A DNA stretch of 64,000 nucleotides. It comes from Mesobacillus maritimus (GTDB lineage: Bacteria; Bacillota; Bacilli; Bacillales; Cytobacillaceae). How positions within the stretch are numbered: the first letter of the stretch is position 1; each line of letters starts with the position of its first letter. Below, piece after piece: positions 1 to 8,153 of the stretch. Below the pieces are notes generated by a model. That model was not told the origin of the DNA, searched no databases, and saw nothing but the letters and a program-made list of their open reading frames with translations. The position numbers and the translations under genes are program-made. The stretch covers positions 1 through 64,000 of the forward strand of contig NZ_JACWFH010000020.1 of the NCBI RefSeq assembly GCF_019749255.1, in the 5' to 3' direction.

Positions 1-120
1 CAAGGACAAAATCTAGTGAAAGAGCAAAAAAAAGTCTATGAGAAGCGTGCTCAAGGAAAAAAGCTAATAAAGAAGCAAAAAAATGTCTATGAAAAGCACA
101 ATCATGAATTGTTTGAGTAG
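1..120 (+). CDS. C-terminal end of a lysine-rich protein (partial)
   Basis: Reading frame 1 is open from the first base to a TAG at 118-120 and gives 39 residues that are very rich in Lys, Glu and Gln. The piece contains an internal duplication, VKEQKKVYEKRAQGK followed by IKKQKNVYEKHNHE, so the protein probably ends in short charged (perhaps helical) repeats. The start lies outside the window. No function can be assigned. The next gene starts 38 bases later with its own ribosome binding site. Confidence 0.5.
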   Translation, partial: QGQNLVKEQKKVYEKRAQGKKLIKKQKNVYEKHNHELFE

Positions 121-158
121 TGAATTAGTGAATTAAAATATTGAGGTGATTATATCCT

Positions 159-683
159 ATGAAAATCATAAAAGAGTACCCAACGCTAGAAACGGAAAGA
201 ACAATTCTACGTATTTTAACGAAAGAAGATGCTAAGGAGGTATTCATGCATTTTTCAGATCCCATTGTTACAAGGTTTATGGATATTGAACCTTGTAAGG
301 ATTTAAAAGAAGCTGAAGAAATCATTCACTATCATGAGGAAGACCTAGGTTGCAGATGGGGGATAGTTGAAAGGAGTCATGGTATATTTATTGGAACAAT
401 TGGCTTCCATTATCTTAGACATAATGATGAAGAACTTATTGGAGAAATCGGCTTTGACTTATCAAAAAGTCACTGGGGAAAAGGATATATGACAGAGGTG
501 ATAAAGGAAATCATATCATTTGGATTTACAACAATGGGGCTTGATACAATTGATGCATCTGTTGAAACGAATAATCAAAAGTCTATTAAAATTCTGGAAA
601 CATTCGGGTTTAAAAGGGACGTTGAATTGAGAGACCAATTATCCTACTATTCTTTACAACGGTGGGATTATCAACCTAAATAA
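159..683 (+). CDS. GNAT family N-acetyltransferase (RimJ/RimL type)
   Basis: This 174-residue protein is a cytosolic acyl-CoA-dependent N-acetyltransferase of the RimJ/RimL-like GNAT branch. It starts with the usual LETERTILRILTKEDA strand-helix; the acetyl-CoA loop is HWGKGYMTEV at about residues 105-115, and the C-terminal NNQKSIKILETFGF block is typical of this branch. Length matches the family. The start is supported by GAGGTGAT about 8 bases upstream of the ATG. Family members acetylate ribosomal protein N-termini, antibiotics or small amines; the sequence does not tell which. It stands alone between a partial gene and a kinase pseudogene. Confidence 0.85.
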   Translation: MKIIKEYPTLETERTILRILTKEDAKEVFMHFSDPIVTRFMDIEPCKDLKEAEEIIHYHEEDLGCRWGIVERSHGIFIGTIGFHYLRHNDEELIGEIGFDLSKSHWGKGYMTEVIKEIISFGFTTMGLDTIDASVETNNQKSIKILETFGFKRDVELRDQLSYYSLQRWDYQPK

Positions 684-844
684 TTGTAGGCTTGCCACTA
701 GAATGCAGCGTGAGCTAGCTTTTTTTATATAAATGAGAGGAATTTAGGTTTGGTATTCCTTATGTAATCGTAGGACCTTTAGGATAAGAAAACGATACGA
801 AGTAGAATTGATTCCGCTGAATAGATTATGAATGTGGTGTATAA

Positions 845-1618
845 ATGAAAGAACTTCCACCGAGCTTAGCGAGTAGCGTTGCTGGATATTATTGGGAACA
901 CATTACCGTGGGCCATTCTGAGGCAATGACATTTTTATTAAAAGGCAAAGAGGATAATCTATATCTCAAAATACAACCTAAAGATTCTATAGAAAACCTA
1001 TATGATGAAAAAGAAAAAATAGCGTGGTTGCGAGGGAAGCTCTTCGTACCAGAGGTTCTTTATTATGGAAACAATGGAGTAAATGAATATTTACTAGTTT
1101 CCGAACTAAAAGGATTCAACGCTTCCGATAAAAGCCACGAATGATAATTTCCGTTATTGATGCAACTTTTGGGTTCGGAGTTAAAAACATTACATAATGT
1201 AAACATCGAAAATTGCCCGTTTAATCAAAGATTAGAAGTGAAATTGAAAGAGGCAAAAAGAAGAGTTGAAAATGGACTTGTTGATGAAGATGATTTTGAT
1301 GAGAATAGAAAAGGTTTGAAAGCACAGGAGCTGTATAAAGTCCTGATTTCAAGTCAACCAAAGAATGAAGATCTTGTCTTTACTCATGGGGACTTTTGCT
1401 TGCCAAATATTATTATACATAAGGAACAGATAAGCGGCTTTATCGACCTGGGGAGAGCAGGAGTTGCCGATAGATATCAAGATTTAGCGCTAGCAATCAG
1501 GAGTATTACTAGTAATTTTGGAAGGGAGCATGTTCCTTTTTTTCTTAAGGGATATGGTTTAAAAGATATAGATGAAACAAAGGTCGTTTATTATCAACTG
1601 CTGGATGAGTTTTTTTAA
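845..1618 (+). pseudogene. APH(3')-like aminoglycoside phosphotransferase, interrupted by two stops
   Basis: Two segments in the same reading frame (845-1144 and 1157-1618) together cover an APH(3')-type kinase of about 257 codons, close to the family length of about 264. The first half holds the N-lobe (YLKIQPKDS lysine strand, LVSELKGFNASDKSH hinge). The second half holds the catalytic THGDFCLPNIII loop and the metal-binding FIDLGRAGVADRYQD segment, and it ends in the characteristic YYQLLDEFF. Between them two consecutive in-frame stops, TGA TAA at 1142-1147, interrupt the gene. The intact enzyme would phosphorylate the 3'-hydroxyl of kanamycin/neomycin-type drugs; here the gene is probably dead, unless the stops are a sequence error. 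Confidence 0.75.
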
Positions 1619-1714
1619 GCTTTCACTTTTAGCATAAAGATGAACGAAATGAAGAAACTGTCAAAAAGAAGTGAAGTTTACCGAGAATAAAAAGCACGGA
1701 AGGAGAGAAGAAGA

Positions 1715-2536
1715 ATGATTATCTGGAAAGATGAAAGTATTACCCTATTCCGCAGCTCCCTTTATGAAACCATTTCGTCGGTTATCGTGACCAATGATTG
1801 TGTAATCGTGGTGGACCCTTGCTGGTTGCCGCATGAAATTATTGAGATAAAACAGTATGTCGAGGATGTTCGGCAAAATCGTCCTCTTTTTCTATTGTTT
1901 ACTCATTCTGATTTTGATCATATTATTGGGTACGGAGCATTTCCGGAAGTAAAGGTAATCGCAAGCCAAGCTTTTGCTGATAAACCAAGTCAGGAAAAAG
2001 AGCGGATTATAGAAGAAATTAAGAGCTTTGATGATGACTACTATATCACAAGAGATTATCGCATTTCCTATCCAGAAGTCGATTTCCCAATCTTGGACAA
2101 TGAACAGAGCATGCAAATTGGACAGACGAAACTAACCTTTTTTCAAGCCTCTGGCCATAATGATGACGGACTTTTTACGATCATCGAGCCTTTAGGTATT
2201 TTTATCGCAGGAGACTATTTTTCAGATATTGAGTTTCCGTATATTTATTTTAATAGCAAAGAATACGAGAAAACCATTAGCCTATTGGATGATATTCTTC
2301 CTAAGTTTAATATACAGCTTCTGGTTACGGGTCACGGCAACCCCACAAGAGATCCTGCTGAAATGAAAAACCGCCAACAAGCCTCGCTCTCCTACATAAA
2401 AAAGATGAGGGAATATGTGAAAGAAAACAATGAATCAGGTAGCCTGAGCTTAATTGAAGGCTGCAAATTTCCAAGGAATATGAAGAAGTTCCATAAACAA
2501 AACTATTCATTATTGGAAAAAGAACAATCCAGGTAA
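1715..2536 (+). CDS. MBL-fold metallo-hydrolase
   Basis: The 273-residue product has the metallo-beta-lactamase fold metal-binding motif in the form THSDFDH (about residues 67-73), followed by a conserved SGHNDDG histidine, the AGDYFSDIE aspartate and a late VTGHGNP histidine. This is the order expected for a dinuclear-metal hydrolase. No signal peptide is visible, so it should be cytosolic. A strong AAGGAGAG ribosome binding site precedes the ATG. MBL-fold enzymes act on lactones, thioesters, phosphodiesters and more; the substrate is unknown. A bidirectional terminator separates it from the convergent MFS gene. Confidence 0.8.
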   Translation: MIIWKDESITLFRSSLYETISSVIVTNDCVIVVDPCWLPHEIIEIKQYVEDVRQNRPLFLLFTHSDFDHIIGYGAFPEVKVIASQAFADKPSQEKERIIEEIKSFDDDYYITRDYRISYPEVDFPILDNEQSMQIGQTKLTFFQASGHNDDGLFTIIEPLGIFIAGDYFSDIEFPYIYFNSKEYEKTISLLDDILPKFNIQLLVTGHGNPTRDPAEMKNRQQASLSYIKKMREYVKENNESGSLSLIEGCKFPRNMKKFHKQNYSLLEKEQSR

Positions 2537-2544
2537 ATTGCGAT

Positions 2545-2585
2545 AAAAAACGCTGTTGATAGTAAAAATCAACAGCGTTTTGTTT
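2545..2585. terminator. Bidirectional Rho-independent terminator
   Basis: A 14-bp perfect stem (AAAACGCTGTTGAT with its complement, arms 2547-2560 and 2568-2581) has a 7-base loop and is flanked by A-rich and T-rich runs. It lies between the convergent genes ending at 2536 and 2605 and can serve both. Confidence 0.85.
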
Positions 2586-2604
2586 GTATAGGGGTAACTA
2601 GTTT

Positions 2605-3804
2605 TTAAACATACCGATTGCGCCCGGATAACATCCCAAATACCATCACAATGAATGAAACGATAATGAGCGCGATAAGTGGGAAGGTCCACAAATGAGT
2701 AAGATCAAATAAATATCCTATGAAGAAGGGGCCGACAGCAGCAAGAAGATACCCTGTGGATTGAGCCATTCCGGATAACTCTGCTGCCTGGCTGCCATTC
2801 CGAGCACGAAGCCCAATATAGCTGAGGGCTAATGGGAAGCTTCCACCTAAGGCAATGCCGATTAGTATGATACTGACAATTAGGATTGGATAAGAAGTTC
2901 CTAGCAATAATCCTGTATACCCGATCACGGAGGAACAACTCAATGCAAAGGCAATCCATACTTGTGATTGAACCCGACCTGCGAATACAGGAATGAAGAA
3001 ACTAGCAGGGAGTCCGACTAATTGGGAAAGAGAAAGCATCCAGCCCGCAGCCTCCATTGTCATTCCATGACTATGTAAAATTTCCGGTAACCACGAAATT
3101 GTGAAGTAAAACAAAAAAGATTGAAAGCCCATAAAGATGGCAATTTGCCATGCAAGCGGTGTTCGCCACATTGTAGTTGAACTGGGCAGCACCACTTTAT
3201 TGACACCACTATTTTTTTGACTTTGTTTTAATAGAAACACCCATAATATAATGGCCACAATAGCTGGAATTCCCCAAACGACTTGCGCTCCTTTCCAGCC
3301 GAGGTTTACATCGACCGCTAGTGGGACACTAATCCCTGATGCTAAGGATGCAATCAACCCCATCGAAGTGGAATAGACACTGGTCATTAACCCAAATTTT
3401 TGTGGGAACTTACTCTTTACAACCGCTGGTAAAAGTACATTCCCAATCGCGATGCCGAGCCCTACTAAAAAAGTCCCGGTGAAAAGAAAAAAGGGTGTCG
3501 GGATTGAGCGAATGAGAATCCCAACGAATAAGGCAGATAATCCAAGAAGTAGGGTCATCTCGTTTGTTAAACGAATCGCGATTTTCGGCACAAGCGGCGA
3601 CATCAAAGCGAAAACGACTAATGGCAAGCTCATCAATAAACCTGCGCTCCAGTGAGCTAGTCCTACATCTTCTTGAATCATACCAACCAAAGGGCCTAAA
3701 GAGGTAATAGCTGGTCTTAGATTAAAGGCTACAAGCACAATCCCGGCAATAAATAAGTACAGGGATGTATTTTTGGGATTGACTTTAGTATGCGATAACT
3801 CCAA
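2605..3804 (-). CDS. MFS transporter, CynX/NimT family
   Basis: This is a 399-residue integral membrane protein with about 12 hydrophobic segments. The N-terminal FNLRPAITSLGPLVGMIQ signature and the overall layout match the CynX/NimT branch (cyanate, 2-nitroimidazole and related exporters). A TTG start is chosen because GAGAGGAG lies about 9 bases upstream on the minus strand. Family members are secondary transporters in the cytoplasmic membrane; the substrate here is unknown. The gene is monocistronic as far as can be seen and converges on the MBL-fold gene across a shared terminator. Confidence 0.85.
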   Translation of the reverse strand: MELSHTKVNPKNTSLYLFIAGIVLVAFNLRPAITSLGPLVGMIQEDVGLAHWSAGLLMSLPLVVFALMSPLVPKIAIRLTNEMTLLLGLSALFVGILIRSIPTPFFLFTGTFLVGLGIAIGNVLLPAVVKSKFPQKFGLMTSVYSTSMGLIASLASGISVPLAVDVNLGWKGAQVVWGIPAIVAIILWVFLLKQSQKNSGVNKVVLPSSTTMWRTPLAWQIAIFMGFQSFLFYFTISWLPEILHSHGMTMEAAGWMLSLSQLVGLPASFFIPVFAGRVQSQVWIAFALSCSSVIGYTGLLLGTSYPILIVSIILIGIALGGSFPLALSYIGLRARNGSQAAELSGMAQSTGYLLAAVGPFFIGYLFDLTHLWTFPLIALIIVSFIVMVFGMLSGRNRYV

Positions 3805-3956
3805 AGAAGGTAACTCCTCTCCTAATGTTCAAACCTTTTAAATTATAGCGTAACAGAGGGAAAAGGAGGCTTTCACTTCCTTACGCACTGGCTGTAGTTG
3901 TATGCTTTTTTAATTTGAATTTCATGTTACCTAGTATTGTCGCAACCCATCCTCGT

Positions 3957-3976
3957 GGGACAAGTGTACCTGTCCC
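3957..3976. repeat. Short imperfect palindrome GGGACA...TGTCCC
   Basis: GGGACAAGTGTACCTGTCCC is nearly self-complementary. It lies just beyond the 3' end of the minus-strand gene 3984-4373, about 150 bases upstream of the MFS start. It resembles the short GGGACA/TGTCCC palindromes often seen between genes in Bacillaceae. Function unknown. Confidence 0.45.
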
Positions 3977-3983
3977 CTTGTCT

Positions 3984-4373
3984 CTACTTCTTTTCTTTAT
4001 TATATTGATCCATTCCCTTTTTAAAAATCTCGAGGATGATGTCATGTTGGGTTTTACTTACGATGTGGTTTTTAATTTCATTTAATTCAGCGACCAAATC
4101 GGCATCGAGATGGAGGTTGACTGTTTTGCCTTTATCTTTTGGGGTAATTTCGATTGTATTGTTTTTTTCCTTAACTTGACCATGAACAAGCATTTCCTCA
4201 GTAAACATATCTTTCTCTGGTATGAAAATTCGCTCGCCTTCAAAGTAAATCTCAGTTAAGTCTTCCTTAAAGGAGATATCGATAGGGTTATCAGCATCTC
4301 GATTTGCTTGTCTAATTTTTCGAGCGGTCTCCTGATTTGGCACGTTGTTATTGAGCCTAATTTTCGCTTTCAT
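3984..4373 (-). CDS. Unrecognised small protein, possible ribbon-helix-helix-like C-terminus
   Basis: I do not recognise this 129-residue protein. The N-terminal part (residues 1-65) is charged with short strands. The C-terminal part reads VNLHLDADLVAELNEIK and then an amphipathic helix HDIILEIFKKGMDQYNKEKK, which could be a ribbon-helix-helix-like dimerising DNA-binding end; this is a guess from pattern only. Its start overlaps the end of the upstream gene by 17 bases, so the two are almost certainly translated together. It might be an antitoxin-like or partition-like partner, but nothing proves that. Confidence 0.6.
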   Translation of the reverse strand: MKAKIRLNNNVPNQETARKIRQANRDADNPIDISFKEDLTEIYFEGERIFIPEKDMFTEEMLVHGQVKEKNNTIEITPKDKGKTVNLHLDADLVAELNEIKNHIVSKTQHDIILEIFKKGMDQYNKEKK

Positions 4374-4911
4374 CTCTATTCACATCCCCAGTAGCCAAAG
4401 TTATCTTTCTCTCATTTATTTCTTTAATAATGTCAAACGTGCCTTCGATTTGAATTGTATAAAGAAACTCACCTTTATTTAGGTGGTAGTCAACCACAAT
4501 GCCAATCGTGTGACTATCGTCTGGATTCATGATCAAAACACGATCAAGTATTTCAAATTCAGGCAATAAAAATCCTTTTTCATATAAGAAGGTAAACGCT
4601 TGTACCTTAGGATAGACGAAGCGTTTCTTTCCTTGTTTTGATTGAAGTGCCCAAAATTTTTCTTTTTCGTCAATAACTTCTCCCAAATAGCCCTCATCGG
4701 CCCACCTTTTTATCGTAGACATATTCACTTTTTTACCGATTTTTCTATAAATAAGATCAACAATTTCCTTGGACGAAACAAATTTCTTTCGTTCTTTTTC
4801 TTGTTCATCTAATGCGCTTAGTTCTTCTCGTAATTGATTGAGTTCTTCTTGGTAAGCCTTTATTTTTTCTTCAATTGTTTTTATGTTGGCTTCTAACGCA
4901 GTCCTTTTCAA
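4357..4911 (-). CDS. Coiled-coil / helix-turn-helix protein of unknown function
   Basis: This 184-residue protein begins with a predicted coiled coil (residues about 5-45, rich in Glu, Lys and Leu with regular spacing). A helix-turn-helix-like stretch follows: FVSSKEIVDLIYRKIG, then NMSTIKRWADEGYLG at about residues 65-85, which looks like a MerR/excisionase-type recognition helix. The C-terminal half is mixed alpha/beta without a motif I know. It is the first gene of an overlapping pair with the gene ending at 3984. An inverted repeat lies about 160 bases upstream (5073-5099). A DNA-binding role is inferred, not shown. Confidence 0.6.
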   Translation of the reverse strand: MKRTALEANIKTIEEKIKAYQEELNQLREELSALDEQEKERKKFVSSKEIVDLIYRKIGKKVNMSTIKRWADEGYLGEVIDEKEKFWALQSKQGKKRFVYPKVQAFTFLYEKGFLLPEFEILDRVLIMNPDDSHTIGIVVDYHLNKGEFLYTIQIEGTFDIIKEINERKITLATGDVNRDESEN

Positions 4912-5072
4912 CCTTGTTCACTTCTTCCCCTAATAATCTTTCCGAAAATTGTATCTACCCTTATTTTACAATAAATAAATGAAAAAAATAATTTTTTTGA
5001 TATCAATTTTAATTTAATGTGAACTTTAATTTTCTACAAAAAAAATCTAGATATATATTCAGATGTTTGGGT

Positions 5073-5099
5073 ATCAAAAATAACTAATCATTATTTGAT
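5073..5099. promoter_or_regulatory. Inverted repeat, candidate operator
   Basis: ATCAAAAATAA (5073-5083) and TTATTTGAT (5091-5099) form an inverted repeat around a 7-base centre, in the AT-rich gap between the divergent gene at 4911 and the promoter of the pyrimidine catabolic cluster. It could serve either side. No known regulator consensus was recognised. Confidence 0.35.
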
Positions 5100-5135
5100 T
5101 TAATATAAAGTATAATATAAATGCAATCAATAGTA

Positions 5136-5164
5136 TTGACAACTAGTTATTGATATCATACTAT
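5136..5164 (+). promoter_or_regulatory. SigA-type promoter of the pyrimidine catabolic cluster
   Basis: TTGACA (5136-5141) and TACTAT (5159-5164) are separated by 17 bases. The predicted transcript starts around 5171, so the aldehyde dehydrogenase cannot start at the upstream ATG-less extension and must start at 5240. Confidence 0.6.
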
Positions 5165-5239
5165 TATTTTAAGAATATTAAGATAAAGGGAAACCGCAAA
5201 GTACGTACTAAACGGGAAAGCAATGGAGGGATTCCACAA

Positions 5240-6721
5240 ATGAAGGTTTCAGAAAAAATAAAAAACTTAAAAAACCTTATCGGTGAAAACTGGACACCAT
5301 CGTCGACTGGCCAAACGTTTGTAGTGACAAATCCAGCTGATAGAAGAATGGAACTTGGAATTTGCCAGCAGTCAAATGAGCAAGATGTTTTGGAGGCTGT
5401 TGAAGAAGCGAAGAAGGCATTGAAAACGTGGAAAAAAGAAGCGGCGCCAGAACGTGGACAATATATTCTTCGTGCTGCAGCTTATATTGAAGAGCGGGTA
5501 GATGAGTTTATTAAACAATTAATCTTAGAAGTTGGGAAATCCTATGCTGATGCAAAGGCGGAAGTCATCAGAACGATTCGAGCGATGAGGTACTTAGCGG
5601 GGGAAGCTGAGCGATTAACTGGGGAGACGATTCCTTCTTGGGATAAAGAAGTCATTGGTTATACAAAGCGAGAAGCCATTGGGGTCGTCGGAATTATTAC
5701 TCCTTGGAATGTTCCGCTAGCGATCGCAGCTTGGAAAATTGCCACAGCTCTTTCATGTGGATGTACGGTCATTTTCAAGCCCTCCAGCCAAACTCCAATT
5801 GTCAGTTCCTGGTTAGTGGAGGCATACAGGGAAACAGGGTTACCAGCTGGTGTGATTAATTTTGTTACTGGACCAGGGTCGTCAGTAGGGAATGCCATTG
5901 CCAACCACCCAGATATAAAAGCCATCTCTTTTACCGGTTCAAATGGCGTTGGAGTAGCAATCAATCAACTCGTTGCAAAGCGGGGAGCGCGTTTCCAAGC
6001 AGAAATGGGTGGGAAAAACCCATTTGTCGTGTTAGAAGATGCGGATTTGGATTTGGCAACGGATCACGCAATTGCAGGGGGATTTGGTGAAAGTGGCCAA
6101 CGCTGTACCGCCACAAGTCGGATTATTGTTCTAAAGTCGATTGCGGAGGAATTTATCGCTTTGCTCAAACAGAAAGTGGAGAACCTGAACGTTGGCAATC
6201 CAATTGAAGAAGGAACACAAATGGGTCCAGTGATTGACCAAGGTTCGATGGAAACGATTCTGAACTATATTGAGATTGCTAAAAAAGAAAACGGAGTATT
6301 GGTAACAGGAGGAAAACGATTGACAGAAGGCGATTATGCTTATGGTAATTTCGTCGCTCCAACGCTTTTTAGAAATATCACTCCTGATATGACGATCGCT
6401 CAAGAAGAAATTTTTGGACCGGTTATCAGTTTGATGATTGCGGAGGATTTTGAACAAGCCATGGAATGGGCGAATAACGTTGAGTATGGGCTTTCTTCAA
6501 CGATTTACACAAATGATTTGGAAAAATCAATGCAGTTTATCAACAATATTGAAGCTGGATTTACCCATGTGAATATGCCTTCTACCTATAGCGAGCCACA
6601 ATTCCCATTTGGTGGCATTAAAGGGACAGGAATAGGTGGATATCGGGAAGTGGGAAGTACAGCGATTGATTTTTATACAGAATACAAAACGGTTTATATC
6701 AAGCCGCAAGGAAAACAGTAA
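5240..6721 (+). CDS. Aldehyde dehydrogenase, candidate malonate-semialdehyde dehydrogenase
   Basis: This is a 493-residue NAD(P)-dependent aldehyde dehydrogenase. ITPWNVPLAIAAWKIATAL (NAD-binding region), FTGSNGVG, the general base in EMGGKNP and the catalytic cysteine in GESGQRCTATSR are all present. It resembles the ketoglutarate-semialdehyde/YcbD-like branch. ATG at 5240 with GGAGGG 9 bases upstream is preferred over the longer frame, which begins inside the promoter. It is followed after 12 bases by preT, so an oxidation of the semialdehyde made from beta-alanine (malonate semialdehyde) or 3-aminoisobutyrate is the natural role. That assignment comes from context, not from residues. Confidence 0.85.
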   Translation: MKVSEKIKNLKNLIGENWTPSSTGQTFVVTNPADRRMELGICQQSNEQDVLEAVEEAKKALKTWKKEAAPERGQYILRAAAYIEERVDEFIKQLILEVGKSYADAKAEVIRTIRAMRYLAGEAERLTGETIPSWDKEVIGYTKREAIGVVGIITPWNVPLAIAAWKIATALSCGCTVIFKPSSQTPIVSSWLVEAYRETGLPAGVINFVTGPGSSVGNAIANHPDIKAISFTGSNGVGVAINQLVAKRGARFQAEMGGKNPFVVLEDADLDLATDHAIAGGFGESGQRCTATSRIIVLKSIAEEFIALLKQKVENLNVGNPIEEGTQMGPVIDQGSMETILNYIEIAKKENGVLVTGGKRLTEGDYAYGNFVAPTLFRNITPDMTIAQEEIFGPVISLMIAEDFEQAMEWANNVEYGLSSTIYTNDLEKSMQFINNIEAGFTHVNMPSTYSEPQFPFGGIKGTGIGGYREVGSTAIDFYTEYKTVYIKPQGKQ

Positions 6722-6733
6722 GGAGGGGATTGT

Positions 6734-8122
6734 ATGCATTTAAACCGTGTAAAAAATAAGAAGATATCCTTAGATGATTTAAGAGTGAATTTTAGCGAAA
6801 TTGAACCTGCTTTAACTCAGAAAGAAGCAATGGATGAAGCCAACCGCTGTCTTTACTGTTATGACGCACCCTGTATTAAAGCCTGCCCAACAGATATTAA
6901 CATTCCATCTTTTATTAAGAAAATTGCCTCTGGAAATCTGAAGGGATCAGCAAAAGTCATCATGGAGGCGAACCCTGTCGGAGCTAGCTGTGCGCGCGTT
7001 TGCCCAACTGAAGAGTTATGTGAAGGGGCATGTGTCCTAAATGATGCCTCACTTCCAATCATGATTGGAAATCTACAACGACATGCGACCAACTGGGCGA
7101 TTCAAAACAACCAGCAGTTATTCAAAGCGGGTGATGCAAAGGGCAAATCAGTTGCGATTATTGGTGGGGGTCCTGCAGGTTTATCTGCGGCTCGTGAATT
7201 GGCTCGCATTGGATATGAAGTAACCATCTACGAAGCAAAAGAAAAAGCTGGTGGCTTGGATACCTATGGGATTGTTTCCTTCCGTTTGCCTCAAGAAGTT
7301 TCTTTGTGGGAAGTCGAACAAGTTGAAAATCTTGGTGTTACCATTCATACAAATACGATGGTTGGAAGGGATGTCAAGGTAGAGGAGATTCTCACGAACT
7401 ATGATGCTGTGATTCTAGCAATCGGGATGTCAAAAGTGCCGATGCTAGGCATCGAAGGGGAAGAGGCAGAAGGCGTATATGATGCGATTGATTTCGTCGA
7501 AAACACGAAAACTCCTCCGCTCGACCATCAGTTTATCGGAAAGAAAATCGTCATCATTGGAGCCGGAAATACAGCCATTGATGCGGCCACGTGTTCTGTA
7601 CGCCTTGGAGCTGGAGATGTGAAGATGGTCTATCGTAGAACAGAAGCGGAAATGACCGCTTATGAATTTGAATATGAATTTGCCAAGCAAGACGGCGTGG
7701 AATTCCGCTGGCTGACACAACCAACGAAAATTGTGACAGATGAACATGGCAAAGTGAAAGCGTTAGAGTGCGTACGGATGGAACTTGGTGAGCCGGATGA
7801 ATCAGGACGCCGCCGCCCTGTCGAAGTACCAGATTCAGAGTTTACGATGGAAGTAGACGCTGTAATCAAAGCGATTGGCCAAAGTCGTTATGTATCTTTA
7901 ATTGAGGAACTTGGTTTAGATCATAATCGAGGCATCGTAAAAATTAATCAAGAAACACATGAGACATCGAATCCAAAGGTGTACGCTGCAGGCGATGTGA
8001 TCTTTGGGGATGGGCAGGGGGATGCAATGGTAGTAACTGCCGCTCAACAAGGGAAGTTAACGGCACATGCCATTCATCAAAAATTCATTTCAGCAGATCA
8101 TATGGCAGTTGAAAATGCATAA
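6734..8122 (+). CDS. preT: NAD-dependent dihydropyrimidine dehydrogenase, PreT subunit
   Basis: The 462-residue protein is a GltD-like flavoprotein. N-terminal cysteine clusters (CLYCYDAPCIKACPT at about 36-50 and GASCARVCPTEELCEGAC at about 83-100) bind Fe-S. GGGPAGLSAARELA (FAD) and GAGNTAIDAATCSVRLGA (NAD(P)H) follow. PreT pairs with PreA to reduce uracil and thymine to the 5,6-dihydro forms with NADH; PreT carries the electrons from NADH. The gene is followed after 31 bases by preA. GGAGGGG precedes the ATG. Confidence 0.9.
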   Translation: MHLNRVKNKKISLDDLRVNFSEIEPALTQKEAMDEANRCLYCYDAPCIKACPTDINIPSFIKKIASGNLKGSAKVIMEANPVGASCARVCPTEELCEGACVLNDASLPIMIGNLQRHATNWAIQNNQQLFKAGDAKGKSVAIIGGGPAGLSAARELARIGYEVTIYEAKEKAGGLDTYGIVSFRLPQEVSLWEVEQVENLGVTIHTNTMVGRDVKVEEILTNYDAVILAIGMSKVPMLGIEGEEAEGVYDAIDFVENTKTPPLDHQFIGKKIVIIGAGNTAIDAATCSVRLGAGDVKMVYRRTEAEMTAYEFEYEFAKQDGVEFRWLTQPTKIVTDEHGKVKALECVRMELGEPDESGRRRPVEVPDSEFTMEVDAVIKAIGQSRYVSLIEELGLDHNRGIVKINQETHETSNPKVYAAGDVIFGDGQGDAMVVTAAQQGKLTAHAIHQKFISADHMAVENA

Positions 8123-8153
8123 GTCAATTTTAAAATAGGCAGGAGGAATTTGA

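Noticed and set aside
1142-1147. Recoding or selenocysteine at the tandem stops
   Set aside because: No SECIS-like hairpin and no role for such a residue in APH enzymes; simple inactivation is the better explanation.
3984-4911. Toxin-antitoxin pair
   Set aside because: The overlap and small size fit, but neither protein resembles a known toxin or antitoxin; left as an open module.
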